The position numbers and the translations under genes are program-made. DNA of 64,000 bases from Sphingopyxis sp. CCNWLW2 (GTDB lineage Bacteria; Pseudomonadota; Alphaproteobacteria; Sphingomonadales; Sphingomonadaceae), in assembly GCF_037095755.1 (NCBI RefSeq), contig NZ_JBAWKJ010000002.1:992001-1056000 (forward strand). Reading direction: 5' to 3'. The notes below the pieces were generated by a model. It did no database searches. It was not told where the DNA came from and saw only the letters and a list, made by a program, of their open reading frames with translations. Shown piece after piece: positions 51,220 to 60,564 of the stretch; position 1 is the first letter of the stretch, and each line of letters starts with the position of its first letter.

Positions 51220-51756
51220 ATGGCCGACGCCGAAGAACCCGATATTCTTGCAGCCGCGATCGCGGGCGACCGCGACGCTTTCGAAGCCTTGTTGCGACGC
51301 CACTATGACCGCATCCACGGCCTCGCGTGGCAATTGACCGGATCGCGCGCCGATGCCGACGACATCGCGCAGGATGTCTGCTGTATCCTCGCGGAGAAGC
51401 TCTCCGCCTTTCGCGGCGACGCCAAATTCACGACCTGGCTGTGCAGCGTCGTCTATAATGCCTGCCGCGATTTCCACCGGCGGCGGTCGGCCTTTACGCG
51501 GTTCACCGGGCGGCTGAGTATCATGGCGGGGCTGGCGCGGGGTCCCGACGGCCGCGACCTGTACGACGCGGTTTGGATTGAAAGCGCGATCGCGCGGCTG
51601 AAACCCGAGCTTCGCGATACCGCGGTGCTGATTGCCGGGCAGCAGCTGTCGCATGCCGAAGCCGCGCAAATCCTGGGGATCGCCGAAGCGACGGTGTCCT
51701 GGCGAATGCACGAGATCCGGCGTCAGCTCGCGGCGAATCCCAGCCCCGACGACTGA
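51220..51756 (+). CDS. ECF-type RNA polymerase sigma factor
   Basis: A 178-residue sigma-70 family ECF factor. Region 2 (about 20-85) has [20 protein letters not shown] and [20 protein letters not shown]; region 4 (about 125-172) has [20 protein letters not shown]. Start ATG 51220 ([12 protein letters not shown]). It is followed by a VWA lipoprotein and a membrane TPR protein in the same direction, the likely output or control proteins. The 164-base gap before it shows no clear motif. Confidence 0.9.
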   Translation: MADAEEPDILAAAIAGDRDAFEALLRRHYDRIHGLAWQLTGSRADADDIAQDVCCILAEKLSAFRGDAKFTTWLCSVVYNACRDFHRRRSAFTRFTGRLSIMAGLARGPDGRDLYDAVWIESAIARLKPELRDTAVLIAGQQLSHAEAAQILGIAEATVSWRMHEIRRQLAANPSPDD

Positions 51757-51867
51757 CCGCGCGGCGCACCGGAATTTTTTTCGCAAAGGCCGCCAAGGAT
51801 TTCCCGCGCCCGCGCGTCCCAGGGACATGCGGGCGATTGTGCGCCGCTGTTGCCAGGGAGACATGTC

Positions 51868-53637
51868 ATGTCCCGTTTCTATCTGACGCTTACCGCGGGC
51901 CTCTCGATCACGCTCGTCACCGCCTGCTCGCAATCGAACGAAGCCGATATTGCGTCGCCGTCGTCGGAGGCGACCGCGCCGGCCCCAAAGGCCGAGCTCG
52001 AAGAGCATGCCTCGGACATCGTCGTCACCGGACAGCGGGTCGCCCCGCACGTGATGGACGCGCCGGTGGCGATGTCGGTGATCGGTTCGCAACACATCGC
52101 ATCGCCCCCGCCCCCGCCGGCACAGGCCCGCAAACTGGTCGTGACGGGCAGCGCCATTCGCGCCCCCTATCCCGATCGGATGATGCCCTGGTATCAGGAT
52201 GTCGGCCGCGACAAGTTCACCTCGACGCAGGAGAATGCGTTCAAGATCGCGCGCGACGAACCCGTGTCGACCTTTTCGATCGACGTCGACACCGCCTCCT
52301 ATTCCTTTGTCCGCACGTCGCTGAACAACAATGCGCTGCCGCAGCCCGCCGCGGTGCGGACCGAGGAGCTGGTCAATTATTTCCCCTATGATTATGCGGC
52401 GCCGCGCAGCGCGCAACAGCCTTTCTCCTCGAATATCGCGGTCTTCCCCAGCCCGTTCACAGCGGGCCGCAAGCTCGTTCGCATCGGGATCAAGGGCTAT
52501 GCGATCGAACGCGCAACGCGGTCACGCGCGAACCTCGTCTTCCTGATCGACACGTCGGGATCGATGAACGCGCCGAACAGGCTGCCGCTGGTCAAGAAAT
52601 CGCTCGGCTTGCTCCTCGATCAGCTCGATCGCAACGACCGCGTATCGATCGTGACCTATGCCGGCAATGCGGGCACCGCGCTCGAGCCGACGCCGGCGAG
52701 CCTGAAAGGCAAGATCCTCGCGGTGATCGACCAGCTCGGCGCGGGCGGCAGCACCGCGGGCGCCGAGGGCATCCGCCAGGCCTATGCGCTCGCCGAGCGC
52801 AATCTCGACCCCAACGGCGTCAACCGCGTCGTCCTCGCGACCGACGGCGACTTCAACGTCGGCATCACCAATCAGGACGAGCTGAAGGGATATATCGAGC
52901 GTGAGCGCGGCAAGGGTATCTTCCTCTCGGTCCTCGGCTTTGGCATGGGCAATTACAACGACGCGCTGATGCAGACGCTCGCCCAGAACGGCAACGGCGC
53001 CGCCGCCTATATCGACACGCTCGGCGAAGCGCGCAAAACTTTGGTCGACGAGGCCACCTCGACGCTGTTCCCAATCGCGAAGGATGTGAAGATCCAGGTC
53101 GAGTTCAACCCCGCGACCGTCGCCGAATATCGGTTGATCGGCTATGAAACGCGGATGCTGAACCGCGATGATTTCGACAATGACAAGGTCGACGCGGGCG
53201 ATGTCGGTTCGGGGCAGACGGTCACCGCGATCTACGAGATCGTTCCCGTTGGCGGACCGCGCACGATGGGCGACCTCAGATACAGCAAGCCCGCGCGGCG
53301 TACCGTAGCCGCGCCGTCGAGCGAATATGGCTTTGTGAAGATCCGCTACAAATTGCCGAAATCGGATCGCCGCCAGCTGATTTCGACCCCGATCGATCGG
53401 CGCGTCGAATTCGCCCGCTTCGCCGATGCGCCGCAGGACGCTCGCTTCGCGACCGGGGTCGCGGCCTTTGCCGAACTGCTCCGCGGCGGACGCTACAGCG
53501 GATCGATGACCTATGACGATGTGCTGCAGATCGTCGGCGCCGCGCGCGGCACCGACGATTTCGGATATCGCATGGAGCTGGTCCAGATGGTCCGCGCCGC
53601 CAAGACGGCGGGATCGATGGCGAAGCTGGAACGCTGA
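51868..53637 (+). CDS. VWA-domain (YfbK-like) lipoprotein with TonB-receptor plug-like segment
   Basis: A 589-residue lipoprotein: the signal ends in the lipobox LVTAC (Cys20). The YfbK-type N-domain leads to a VWA domain with MIDAS DTSGSM (D228) near 220-400 and a YfbK C-terminal domain. Residues 49-78 (SDIVVTGQRVAPHVMDAPVA, then MSVIGSQHIA) look like the start of a TonB-receptor plug, and KLVVTGSAIRAPY (89-101) is a second such motif; neither belongs to known VWA proteins. ATG 51868 has CAGGGAG seven bases upstream. Likely faces the periplasm and works with the ECF sigma. Function unknown. Confidence 0.88.
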   Translation: MSRFYLTLTAGLSITLVTACSQSNEADIASPSSEATAPAPKAELEEHASDIVVTGQRVAPHVMDAPVAMSVIGSQHIASPPPPPAQARKLVVTGSAIRAPYPDRMMPWYQDVGRDKFTSTQENAFKIARDEPVSTFSIDVDTASYSFVRTSLNNNALPQPAAVRTEELVNYFPYDYAAPRSAQQPFSSNIAVFPSPFTAGRKLVRIGIKGYAIERATRSRANLVFLIDTSGSMNAPNRLPLVKKSLGLLLDQLDRNDRVSIVTYAGNAGTALEPTPASLKGKILAVIDQLGAGGSTAGAEGIRQAYALAERNLDPNGVNRVVLATDGDFNVGITNQDELKGYIERERGKGIFLSVLGFGMGNYNDALMQTLAQNGNGAAAYIDTLGEARKTLVDEATSTLFPIAKDVKIQVEFNPATVAEYRLIGYETRMLNRDDFDNDKVDAGDVGSGQTVTAIYEIVPVGGPRTMGDLRYSKPARRTVAAPSSEYGFVKIRYKLPKSDRRQLISTPIDRRVEFARFADAPQDARFATGVAAFAELLRGGRYSGSMTYDDVLQIVGAARGTDDFGYRMELVQMVRAAKTAGSMAKLER

Positions 53638-53747
53638 TCATGGTGTGGCGGCGTTTCGACGAGGCGCCGCCGCATTCGCGCCGCCCGTTTCGGCTGGTCG
53701 ATCGAGATATTCGACCGCCGCGATATTGTGCGTATAAGGCCAGACGA

Positions 53748-53830
53748 TGCTCATGCCCCTTCTCTCGCGCGCGCTGTCTCGACACGGTTCGAAATTGCGC
53801 CAGAACGCGCCGGAGGCAACGTGGCCATGA
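53748..53830 (+). CDS. Possible 26-codon leader ORF coupled to the TPR gene
   Basis: ATG 53748 opens a 26-residue frame (MLMPLLSRALSRHGSKLRQN and six more residues) whose TGA overlaps the next gene's ATG (ATGA). It has no clear ribosome site and could be chance; the coupling geometry is the only argument. The 183-base gap between the VWA and TPR genes holds nothing else recognisable. Confidence 0.2.
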
Positions 53831-54894
53831 CGGGCGATGACGAGCTGAAAGCGTTCCTGCCCGAACCGCCGCCGCCCGCCCCGAAGCGGCGCGAGGCGGC
53901 GATTGCCGACGCACTTGCCCGCTTCGACGGCGCCCCCGCACCTGAGGTCGCGCTTCGACCGGCGAGAGCATCCTGGTGGGCCAATCTTTGGCGCCCGCAG
54001 GCCGGGCTGTTCGCGACCGCCGCGCTGGTCGCCACGATCAGCCTGCCCTTCGCATGGACGGCATTGGATCCGGGCGCGCCGGCCGCCGACGAACAGATTG
54101 CGCGCGAGACGGGCGAGCCGGCACCAACGGTTGTGGACAACCAGGCCGAAGTGCCCGCTCCCGTCGCGATCGCGGCACCGCCGTCCGCAAAGAGCAGCCC
54201 TGCCGCCGAGCAAGTTGCGGCGGCGCCACCCGCCGTTTCCGCGCCAGCGCCGAAGCGCGTCGAACTCGCGCAGGCGCCCCCCGCCGCGTCGGCAGCAAAA
54301 GCCGAGGAACGGGAGGCGATCACCGTCTTGGCGCAACGCGTGGCGCGTCCGGTCCAGGATGCGCCGTCCGCCATTTCGGCCTATTCATCGAGCGAAGTCG
54401 CCGAGGATTCGGCCGTCGTCACGGGATCGCGCATCGCGGCGCGCGGCGCCGCAAGGCGCGGCGACTGGAACGCCTGCACGGTGAACGATCCAAGTCAGGC
54501 GCTGTCGCGGTGCAAAAAGCTGGCAAACAGGGGTGCGAAAGCCGTTCGGGCGCAAGCCGATGCGCATCTTGCCGACGGGCTGAAGCAGGCGTGGGAGGGC
54601 GATATCGACGGCGCGATCACCGCCTTCGACCAGGCGATTGCCGTCGCGCCCGACCTGTCGGTCGCCTACCTCAATCGCGGCCTCGCCTACGACCGCCAGG
54701 GCGAAAGCGCGCGCGCGATCGCCGATCTCGACCGCGCGGTCCGCCATGCCCCGCAATCGGCGCGCGCCTATTATAATCGCAGCCTTCTGCTGCGAAAGCA
54801 GGGCGATACGAAGCGCGCCGAGGTCGACGAACAGCGCGCGATCAACCTCGACTCCCGGTATCAGGCGGTACGGCAGCCGCGCGAACGCGATTAA
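53827..54894 (+). CDS. Single-pass membrane TPR protein, anti-sigma-like, with plug-like segment
   Basis: A 355-residue protein: cytoplasmic N-terminus (MTGDDELKAFLPEPPPPAPK), one membrane helix near 59-80, a Pro/Ala-rich linker and C-terminal TPR repeats (about 235-345, e.g. AYLNRGLAYDRQGESARAIA). Layout resembles anti-sigma proteins, but no FecR or zinc-anti-sigma motif is seen. Residues 164-192 (AITVLAQRVARPVQDAPSAI, then SAYSSSEVAE) again resemble a TonB-receptor plug start, followed by AVVTGSRIAARG. Start is ATG 53827 or GTG 53821; GGAGG is ten or four bases upstream respectively. Probably links periplasmic state to the ECF sigma. Confidence 0.75.
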   Translation: MTGDDELKAFLPEPPPPAPKRREAAIADALARFDGAPAPEVALRPARASWWANLWRPQAGLFATAALVATISLPFAWTALDPGAPAADEQIARETGEPAPTVVDNQAEVPAPVAIAAPPSAKSSPAAEQVAAAPPAVSAPAPKRVELAQAPPAASAAKAEEREAITVLAQRVARPVQDAPSAISAYSSSEVAEDSAVVTGSRIAARGAARRGDWNACTVNDPSQALSRCKKLANRGAKAVRAQADAHLADGLKQAWEGDIDGAITAFDQAIAVAPDLSVAYLNRGLAYDRQGESARAIADLDRAVRHAPQSARAYYNRSLLLRKQGDTKRAEVDEQRAINLDSRYQAVRQPRERD

Positions 54895-55895
54895 ACGGGA
54901 CCGGTCGAATAGATCCCGGAAAAATGCGCGTCATCCACGCCCTCGGGTGCGGACGCGCCACCGAGCCGGTGATAATCCTGTACAATCTGCGACAGCGCCG
55001 ACAGCGCCAGCGTCGCCGGATCGCGCGTCGCCGGGATGAGTCCCACCGATGTGCGAAGCTTTTCCTGAAGATCCTCGCGCACGCCGGCATCGCGCAAGGC
55101 GTTCCGCCGGACATCCTGCGTCCGCTCGCTCCCGATCGCCCCGATGTAAAAGGAACGAAGCTGGAGCGCGCGCGGCAGCAACTCCTCTTCCCAGTCGCGA
55201 TCGTGAAAGACCGAAATGATCGCGGTCCATGGATCGGTGACGAGCGGCGGCAAGTTCGTGCGCGAAGTCAGGCGGACGGTGTCGAAACCTTCGGCATCCA
55301 GATCGGCAAGCGCCCGTTCGTCGGGGGAAAGCACGCTGACCTCAGCGCCGAAGGCGGCGGCGAGACGCGCCAGCGCGGTGAGTTCTTCGCCCTGCCCCAT
55401 CGCGACGATATGAAGCTTCGGCGTATAGCCGAGGCGGAAGCTCCCATCCTCCCAGCCGGCGATCGCGCGCGCACCAGTGATCGTGTCGAAATGCACGCCG
55501 TCGTCGTCCAGCCGCAGCGCCGCCAACTCCCGGCGATCATGCTGCGCCAGCGCCTGTGCGATCGCATGCGGATCGGGTCGCGGATTGAACAACAGGTCGA
55601 TCCCGCCGCCGCACGGAAGCCGGATGTCGAGATAGGGCGACCCCGCGCCGAAGCGCACGAGCTTTGCGCGGCCGTCGGATAGCGTTCCGATCGCTTCGGC
55701 GACGACCGCCGCCTCGATGCAGCCGCCCGAGAAGGAACCGAGGTATCGTCCGTCCTCGGCGACCGCCATCTGGGCGCCGATCGCCCGCGGCGACGATCCC
55801 TCGATCGCGGTGAGCGTGACGAGGATCGTCCCGACGCCCTCTTCCGCACGGGCTAGGACAAAGCGCAATATGTCGGCCGGCGTGGTTGCTATCAT
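54891..55895 (-). CDS. XdhC-family molybdenum-cofactor maturation protein
   Basis: A 334-residue XdhC/CoxI family protein that inserts sulfurated molybdenum cofactor into xanthine-dehydrogenase-type enzymes. N-domain features are VTLTAIEGSSPRAIGAQMAV and GSFSGGCIEAAVVAEA (conserved Cys); the C-terminal Rossmann-like domain has YIGAIGSERTQDVRR (GxxGS). It lies near a MobA-like gene and the PaoABC-type operon, the expected clients. Its stop interlocks with that of the TPR gene. Confidence 0.9.
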   Translation of the reverse strand: MIATTPADILRFVLARAEEGVGTILVTLTAIEGSSPRAIGAQMAVAEDGRYLGSFSGGCIEAAVVAEAIGTLSDGRAKLVRFGAGSPYLDIRLPCGGGIDLLFNPRPDPHAIAQALAQHDRRELAALRLDDDGVHFDTITGARAIAGWEDGSFRLGYTPKLHIVAMGQGEELTALARLAAAFGAEVSVLSPDERALADLDAEGFDTVRLTSRTNLPPLVTDPWTAIISVFHDRDWEEELLPRALQLRSFYIGAIGSERTQDVRRNALRDAGVREDLQEKLRTSVGLIPATRDPATLALSALSQIVQDYHRLGGASAPEGVDDAHFSGIYSTGPV

Positions 55896-55952
55896 CTGCG
55901 ATTTGCTTTGAAGTCAGCCGGCGCGCAAAGCGCGCATGAAGGAACGAGAGCA

Positions 55953-56528
55953 ATGGTCGAAGCCGCGAACATCGCCGTCATCCTGCTTGCCGCGGGAACA
56001 TCGCAGCGGTTCGGGACCGACGACAAGCTGCTGGCGCCGCTCGCGGGCGAACCGCTGGCGCTGCACGCGGCCGGGCACATCGCCCAGCTTGCGCCGCGGC
56101 GCCGCATCGCCGTGTGCCGCGACGACCATGACGCGCTCGCACGGTTGCTGGCGTCGCACGGCTTCGAAATCATCGCCAATCCGAACCCCGAGCAGGGACT
56201 CTCGCGATCGCTGTCGTGCGGCATTGCCGAAGCGGCGCGGGGGCCGGACGCCGCGGCGATGGTCTGCCTCGCCGACATGCCGTTCGTCGGCGCCGGCCAT
56301 CTGCGCAAACTCATCGCGCGCTTCGATCCGTTGGCGGCGCCCGTGGTGGCATCGACGAATGGCGATGCGGCGATGCCCCCCGCGCTGTTCGCCCGCGCGC
56401 TGTTCGATACGCTGCGCAGCGGCGAAGGCGACCGGGGCGGCAAGGCCTTGCTGGCCGATGCCGCACTCGTCCCCGCCCCTGCCGGCGAGCTGGTGGACAT
56501 CGACCTGCCGGACGATTTGCACAAATGA
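55953..56528 (+). CDS. MobA-like nucleotidyltransferase for molybdenum cofactor
   Basis: A 191-residue NTP-transferase of the MobA/MocA type: VILLAAGTSQRFGTDDKLLAPL (LAAGxSxRFGxxDK, as LLAAGTSQRFGTDDKLLAP) for nucleotide binding and VCLADMPFV for the metal. In this family it makes molybdopterin cytosine dinucleotide, the cofactor of PaoABC-type aldehyde oxidoreductases. ATG 55953 is preferred over 55908 because the fold starts just after it and AAGGAACGAG precedes it. Divergent from xdhC and convergent with paoC. Confidence 0.88.
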   Translation: MVEAANIAVILLAAGTSQRFGTDDKLLAPLAGEPLALHAAGHIAQLAPRRRIAVCRDDHDALARLLASHGFEIIANPNPEQGLSRSLSCGIAEAARGPDAAAMVCLADMPFVGAGHLRKLIARFDPLAAPVVASTNGDAAMPPALFARALFDTLRSGEGDRGGKALLADAALVPAPAGELVDIDLPDDLHK

Positions 56529-56550
56529 AATCCCCCTCTCACGCTGGCGA

Positions 56551-58752
56551 TCACACCATGTCCGGCAGCTTGCCCAGCAGCTTGTCGAGCGTGATCGGGT
56601 AGTTGCGGACGCGCACGCCGGTCGCGTTGTAGACCGCGTTGGCGACCGCCGCCGCGACGCCGCAAATGCCGAGTTCGCCGACGCCCTTCGCCTTCATCGG
56701 CGAGGTGGTCGGATCGGCCTCGTCGAGGAAAATTACCTCCTGATGCGGAATGTCGGCGTGGACGGGGACTTCATAGCCGGCGAGATCGTGGTTGACGAAA
56801 AAGCCGAAGCGCTTGTCGACCGCAAGCTCCTCCATCAGCGCCGCCCCCGCGCCCATCGTCATCGCGCCGATCACCTGGCTGCGCGCCGCCTTGGGATTGA
56901 GGATGCGCCCGGCGGCACAGACCGCGAGCATGCGGCGGACGCGGATTTCGCCCGTCATCGCATCGACGCCGACCTCGACGAAATGCGCGCCAAAGGTCGA
57001 TTGCTGGAATTTCTCGGCGAGGTCGCCATATTCCATATTGTCCTCGGCGACGAGTTCACCGTCGGCGGCGGCATCGCCGAGCGCGACGCTGCGCCGTCCG
57101 GCCTTGACCTTGCCGTCCGCAAAGACCGCATCGGACGCGAGGCCGAGTTTCTGCACCACCGCCTCGCGCAGCTTGACGCATGCGGCATAGACGCCCGCGG
57201 TCGAGCTGTTCGCACCCCACTGCCCGCCCGAACCCGCCGAAACCGGAAACGCCGAATCGCCGAGCTTCACCACGACCTTGTCGAGCGGCACACCCATCAT
57301 TTCGGCGGCGGTCTGCGCGATGATCGTATAGGTGCCGGTGCCGATGTCGGTCATGTCGGTCTCGACCGTCACGATCCCCGATTTGGCGAGGCGAACGCGC
57401 GCCGCCGAGGGCCCGTTGAGGTTGTTGCGGAACGCCGCGGCGACCCCCATCCCGACCAGCCAGCGCCCGTCGCGCGTGACACCGGGCTTGGCGCGCTTGC
57501 TCCAGCCGAACTTGTCGGCGCCGGTCTCGAGGCATTTGTTGAGCTGGCGCTGCGAAAAGGGCCGGCTCGGTTTTTGGGGGTCGACCTGCGTATCGTTGAG
57601 GACGCGCAGCGCGACCGGGTCCATGCCCAGCTTCTCGGCCAGCTCGTCGACCGCGATCTCGAGCGCCATCAGCCCCGGCGCCTCGCCGGGCGCCCGCATC
57701 GCATTGCCTTCGGGCAGGTCGAGCACCGCAAGGCGCATCGCGGTCATGCGATTTTCGCCGGCATAGAGCAGGCGCGTCTGCGCCACCGCGGTTTCGGGGC
57801 CGCCGCCGGGCAGGTCGCCCGACCAGCTTTCGTGGCCGATCGCCGTTAGCTTGCCGTCGGCGGTCGCGCCCAAGCGGACGCGCTGGATGGTCGCCGGGCG
57901 GTGCGTCGTGTTGTTGATCATCAGCGGCCGGGGCAGCGCGACCTTGACCGGCCGCTTCGCCGCCTTCGCCCCCAGCGCGGCCAGCAGCACATCGGCGCGA
58001 TTGAACAATTTCCCGCCAAAACCGCCGCCGATATAGGGCGAGTCGAAGCGGATATTCTCCTTTGGAATGCCGAGCGTCTTCGCCATATCGCCGACCGACC
58101 AGGCGATCATCTGGTTCGACGTCCAGACGGTCAGCTTGTCACCCTCCCACGCGGCGATCGTCGCGTGCGGCTCCATCATCGCGTGGCTGTGATCGGGGGT
58201 CGTATAGCGCGCATCGAGCTGCACCGGCGCTGCGGCGAAGGCGGCGGCGAAATTGCCGACGGCGCTGTCGGGTTCGGTGCCGAAAGAGGCTTTCGGCTTG
58301 ATCGCGGTGTCGATCGCGGCGGCGAGGTCGTAAGCGCCCTTGCCGCGCGCATATTCGACGCGGACGAGCGAGGCGGCGGCGCGCGCCTGTTCGAAACTGT
58401 CGGCGACGACGAGCGCGATCGCCTGATGATAATGTTCGATATCGGGGCCGCCGAGCAATTTTGCGGTGTTGAAATCGCCCTTCGCCAGCTTGCCCGCATT
58501 GTCCGCGGTGACGATCGCGATGACGCCGGGCGCAGCTCGGGCGTCGTCGAGGTTCATCGACGCGATCCGTCCCTTGGCGATCGCCGATCCGACGACATAG
58601 CCATAGGCCTGGTTCGCCGCGACATCGTGCCGTTCATAGGCATAGGGCGCGGTGCCCGTCGTCTTGAGCGGCCCGTCGATGCGGTTGGTGGGTTTGCCGA
58701 CGATCTTCATCTGATCGATCGGGTTGGTCCTCGCGGGCGTGTCGAATTTCAT
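56551..58752 (-). CDS. paoC: Aldehyde oxidoreductase molybdenum-binding subunit, PaoC type
   Basis: A 733-residue large subunit of a periplasmic xanthine-oxidase-family aldehyde oxidase (E. coli PaoC is similar in length). IDGPLKTTGTAPYAYE opens the first domain; the molybdopterin domain has SPYIGGGFGGKLF, RAPGEAPGLMALE and GAGSGGQWGANSS-like phosphate loops, and KGVGELGICGVAAAVANAVY contains the catalytic Glu (GxGE). No signal peptide; like PaoC it would be exported with the Tat-targeted small subunit. It follows paoB by three bases. Confidence 0.92.
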   Translation of the reverse strand: MKFDTPARTNPIDQMKIVGKPTNRIDGPLKTTGTAPYAYERHDVAANQAYGYVVGSAIAKGRIASMNLDDARAAPGVIAIVTADNAGKLAKGDFNTAKLLGGPDIEHYHQAIALVVADSFEQARAAASLVRVEYARGKGAYDLAAAIDTAIKPKASFGTEPDSAVGNFAAAFAAAPVQLDARYTTPDHSHAMMEPHATIAAWEGDKLTVWTSNQMIAWSVGDMAKTLGIPKENIRFDSPYIGGGFGGKLFNRADVLLAALGAKAAKRPVKVALPRPLMINNTTHRPATIQRVRLGATADGKLTAIGHESWSGDLPGGGPETAVAQTRLLYAGENRMTAMRLAVLDLPEGNAMRAPGEAPGLMALEIAVDELAEKLGMDPVALRVLNDTQVDPQKPSRPFSQRQLNKCLETGADKFGWSKRAKPGVTRDGRWLVGMGVAAAFRNNLNGPSAARVRLAKSGIVTVETDMTDIGTGTYTIIAQTAAEMMGVPLDKVVVKLGDSAFPVSAGSGGQWGANSSTAGVYAACVKLREAVVQKLGLASDAVFADGKVKAGRRSVALGDAAADGELVAEDNMEYGDLAEKFQQSTFGAHFVEVGVDAMTGEIRVRRMLAVCAAGRILNPKAARSQVIGAMTMGAGAALMEELAVDKRFGFFVNHDLAGYEVPVHADIPHQEVIFLDEADPTTSPMKAKGVGELGICGVAAAVANAVYNATGVRVRNYPITLDKLLGKLPDMV

Positions 58753-58755
58753 GGC

Positions 58756-59706
58756 TCAGCCCTTCGCTTGCGCCAGCACCCCGGCGAGCGTGCGCTCGAC
58801 GAGGGGCAGCTTATAGGCGTTTTCGTGGGTGGTCTTGGCGCCCGCGAGCAGGCCGTCGGCGACGGGCGTCGCGCCGCGCGGCAGCGCCGCCTCGGCGGCT
58901 TCGACGCGCCACGGCTTATAGCCGACCCCGCCAAGCGCCACACGGCCAGTGCCATCGCGCTGGACGATCGCGCCCACCGCGATCAGCGCAAAGGCATAGG
59001 AGGCGCGGTCGCGGACCTTGTGATAGATATGCGTCCCGCCGACGGGCTTCGGCAGCGTGACCGCGGTGATCAGCTCGCCTGGCGCCAACACCGTCTCCAG
59101 ATGCGGAGTCTTGCCCGGCGCGCGATAGAAATCGGCGATAGGGATTGCGCGCGCCTTGCCAGCCGCGTCGACCGTCTCGATCGCGGCATCAAGCGCGCGC
59201 ATCGCCACCGCCATGTCGCTGGGATGCGTCGCGATACACGCGTCGCTCGCGCCGACGACCGCGTGCAGCCGGTTGAAACCGCCGATCGCGGCGCAGCCGC
59301 TGCCGGGCTGGCGCTTGTTGCACGGCTGGTTGGTGTCGTAGAAATAGGGGCAGCGCGTCCGCTGGAGCAGATTGCCCGCGGTCGTCGCCTTGTTGCGAAG
59401 CTGCCCCGATGCGCCCGCGACCAGCGCGCGGGTCAACAGGGCATAGTCGCGCCGCACGCGCGCGTCGCTCGCAAGGTCGGTGTTGCGAACCATCGCGCCG
59501 ATGCGGAGGCCGCCTTCGGGCGTCGCCTCGATCTTGTCGAGCGCGAGGCGGCTGACGTCGATGAGGTGGCTCGGCGTTTCGATCTCGAGCTTCATCAGGT
59601 CGAGCAGGTTGGTGCCGCCCGCGATGAAGCGCGCACCGGGCGTCCGGGCAAAAGCCGCGGTCGCCGCCGCCGCGCTGTCGACGCGTTCGTAGGTGAAGCT
59701 TTTCAT
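58756..59706 (-). CDS. paoB: Aldehyde oxidoreductase FAD-binding subunit, PaoB type
   Basis: A 316-residue FAD subunit. FAD site [20 protein letters not shown]; the special [4Fe-4S] loop of the PaoB group is seen as [21 protein letters not shown], shortened here to its Cys-bearing ends [12 protein letters not shown] and GSGC. C-terminal domain has [15 protein letters not shown]. The 4-Fe cluster separates this from ordinary xanthine dehydrogenases. ATG 59706 overlaps paoA (ATGA). Confidence 0.92.
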   Translation of the reverse strand: MKSFTYERVDSAAAATAAFARTPGARFIAGGTNLLDLMKLEIETPSHLIDVSRLALDKIEATPEGGLRIGAMVRNTDLASDARVRRDYALLTRALVAGASGQLRNKATTAGNLLQRTRCPYFYDTNQPCNKRQPGSGCAAIGGFNRLHAVVGASDACIATHPSDMAVAMRALDAAIETVDAAGKARAIPIADFYRAPGKTPHLETVLAPGELITAVTLPKPVGGTHIYHKVRDRASYAFALIAVGAIVQRDGTGRVALGGVGYKPWRVEAAEAALPRGATPVADGLLAGAKTTHENAYKLPLVERTLAGVLAQAKG

Positions 59707-60344
59707 GCCTTCACTCCCGCCACATCGGTGATCGCATCGATGATGTTCGAATAGGCGCCGCAGCGGCAGATATTGCCGCTCATCCGCTCGCGCAGTTCGA
59801 CCTTCGTCACCGCCGGGGCGGCGGCGAGGTCGGCGGTGACATGGCTCGGAACTCCGGCCTTGATCTCGTCGAGCACCGCGACCGCCGAACAAATCTGACC
59901 CGGCGTGCAATAGCCGCATTGATAGCCGTCGTGCGTCACGAACGCGTCCTGCATCGCATGCATCTTGTCGGGGGTGCCGAGGCCTTCGATCGTTGTGATC
60001 TTCTCGCCCTCGTGCATCACCGCCAAGGTCAGGCAGCTGTTGATCCGCCGCCCGTCGACGATCACGGTGCAGGCCCCGCACTGGCCGTGGTCGCAGCCCT
60101 TCTTGGTCCCGGTCAGATGCAGATGCTCGCGCAGCGCGTCGAGCAGCGACGTTCGCGTGTCGAGCTCGAGCTCGCGCGCCGTACCGTTCACCTCGAAGGC
60201 CACTTTGGCGGTCGGCAGAGATTTGGCAGCAGGCGTGGCGGCCGTCGCCGTCCCGATCGGGACCAGCGTCACCGTCGCGACCGAGGCCGCACCGCCCACC
60301 AGCACACCGCGCCGGGACAGCTCATATTCTTCTGGGGTCTGCAT
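59703..60344 (-). CDS. paoA: Aldehyde oxidoreductase 2Fe-2S subunit with Tat signal, PaoA type
   Basis: A 213-residue iron-sulfur subunit. A twin-arginine signal ([15 protein letters not shown]) near residues 9-24 sends the whole complex to the periplasm. First [2Fe-2S] ligands are [12 protein letters not shown] and a later SCLTLAV Cys; second cluster CGYCTPGQ and CRCGAYS. ATG 60344 is chosen as the signal starts there. It heads the paoABC operon, driven from the 220-base region shared with the divergent amidohydrolase gene. Confidence 0.92.
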   Translation of the reverse strand: MQTPEEYELSRRGVLVGGAASVATVTLVPIGTATAATPAAKSLPTAKVAFEVNGTARELELDTRTSLLDALREHLHLTGTKKGCDHGQCGACTVIVDGRRINSCLTLAVMHEGEKITTIEGLGTPDKMHAMQDAFVTHDGYQCGYCTPGQICSAVAVLDEIKAGVPSHVTADLAAAPAVTKVELRERMSGNICRCGAYSNIIDAITDVAGVKA

Positions 60345-60460
60345 CGCGTTCGTCCGTTTCTGTTCTGTTTGCCAATGGGCGCGAATACCCACGGGAAGGT
60401 TCAGGCAGTCGATACCGCGCGGCTTATAAGGACCGCGTCGGCACAGAAAATTCGGATTCC

Positions 60461-60476
60461 TGATACACCGGTATCA
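60461..60476. promoter_or_regulatory. Dyad between paoA and amidohydrolase genes
   Basis: TGATAC and GTATCA are six-base arms around ACCG, 117 bases from paoA and 89 bases from the amidohydrolase start. A candidate operator for either direction. The rest of the 60345-60564 region shows nothing further. Confidence 0.4.
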
Positions 60477-60564
60477 TAGTGTGGGACCGGGGAACAGACG
60501 CTGGTCCATGCGATCGCGTGGCAAGTCGATTGCGGACCTGAAATGAGGGCGCTAGCGACGAGCC

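Noticed and set aside
55936-59754. Two plus-strand open frames longer than 600 codons
   Set aside because: They are antisense to paoC and paoB and in part out of frame with the MobA-like gene; no domain is recognisable.
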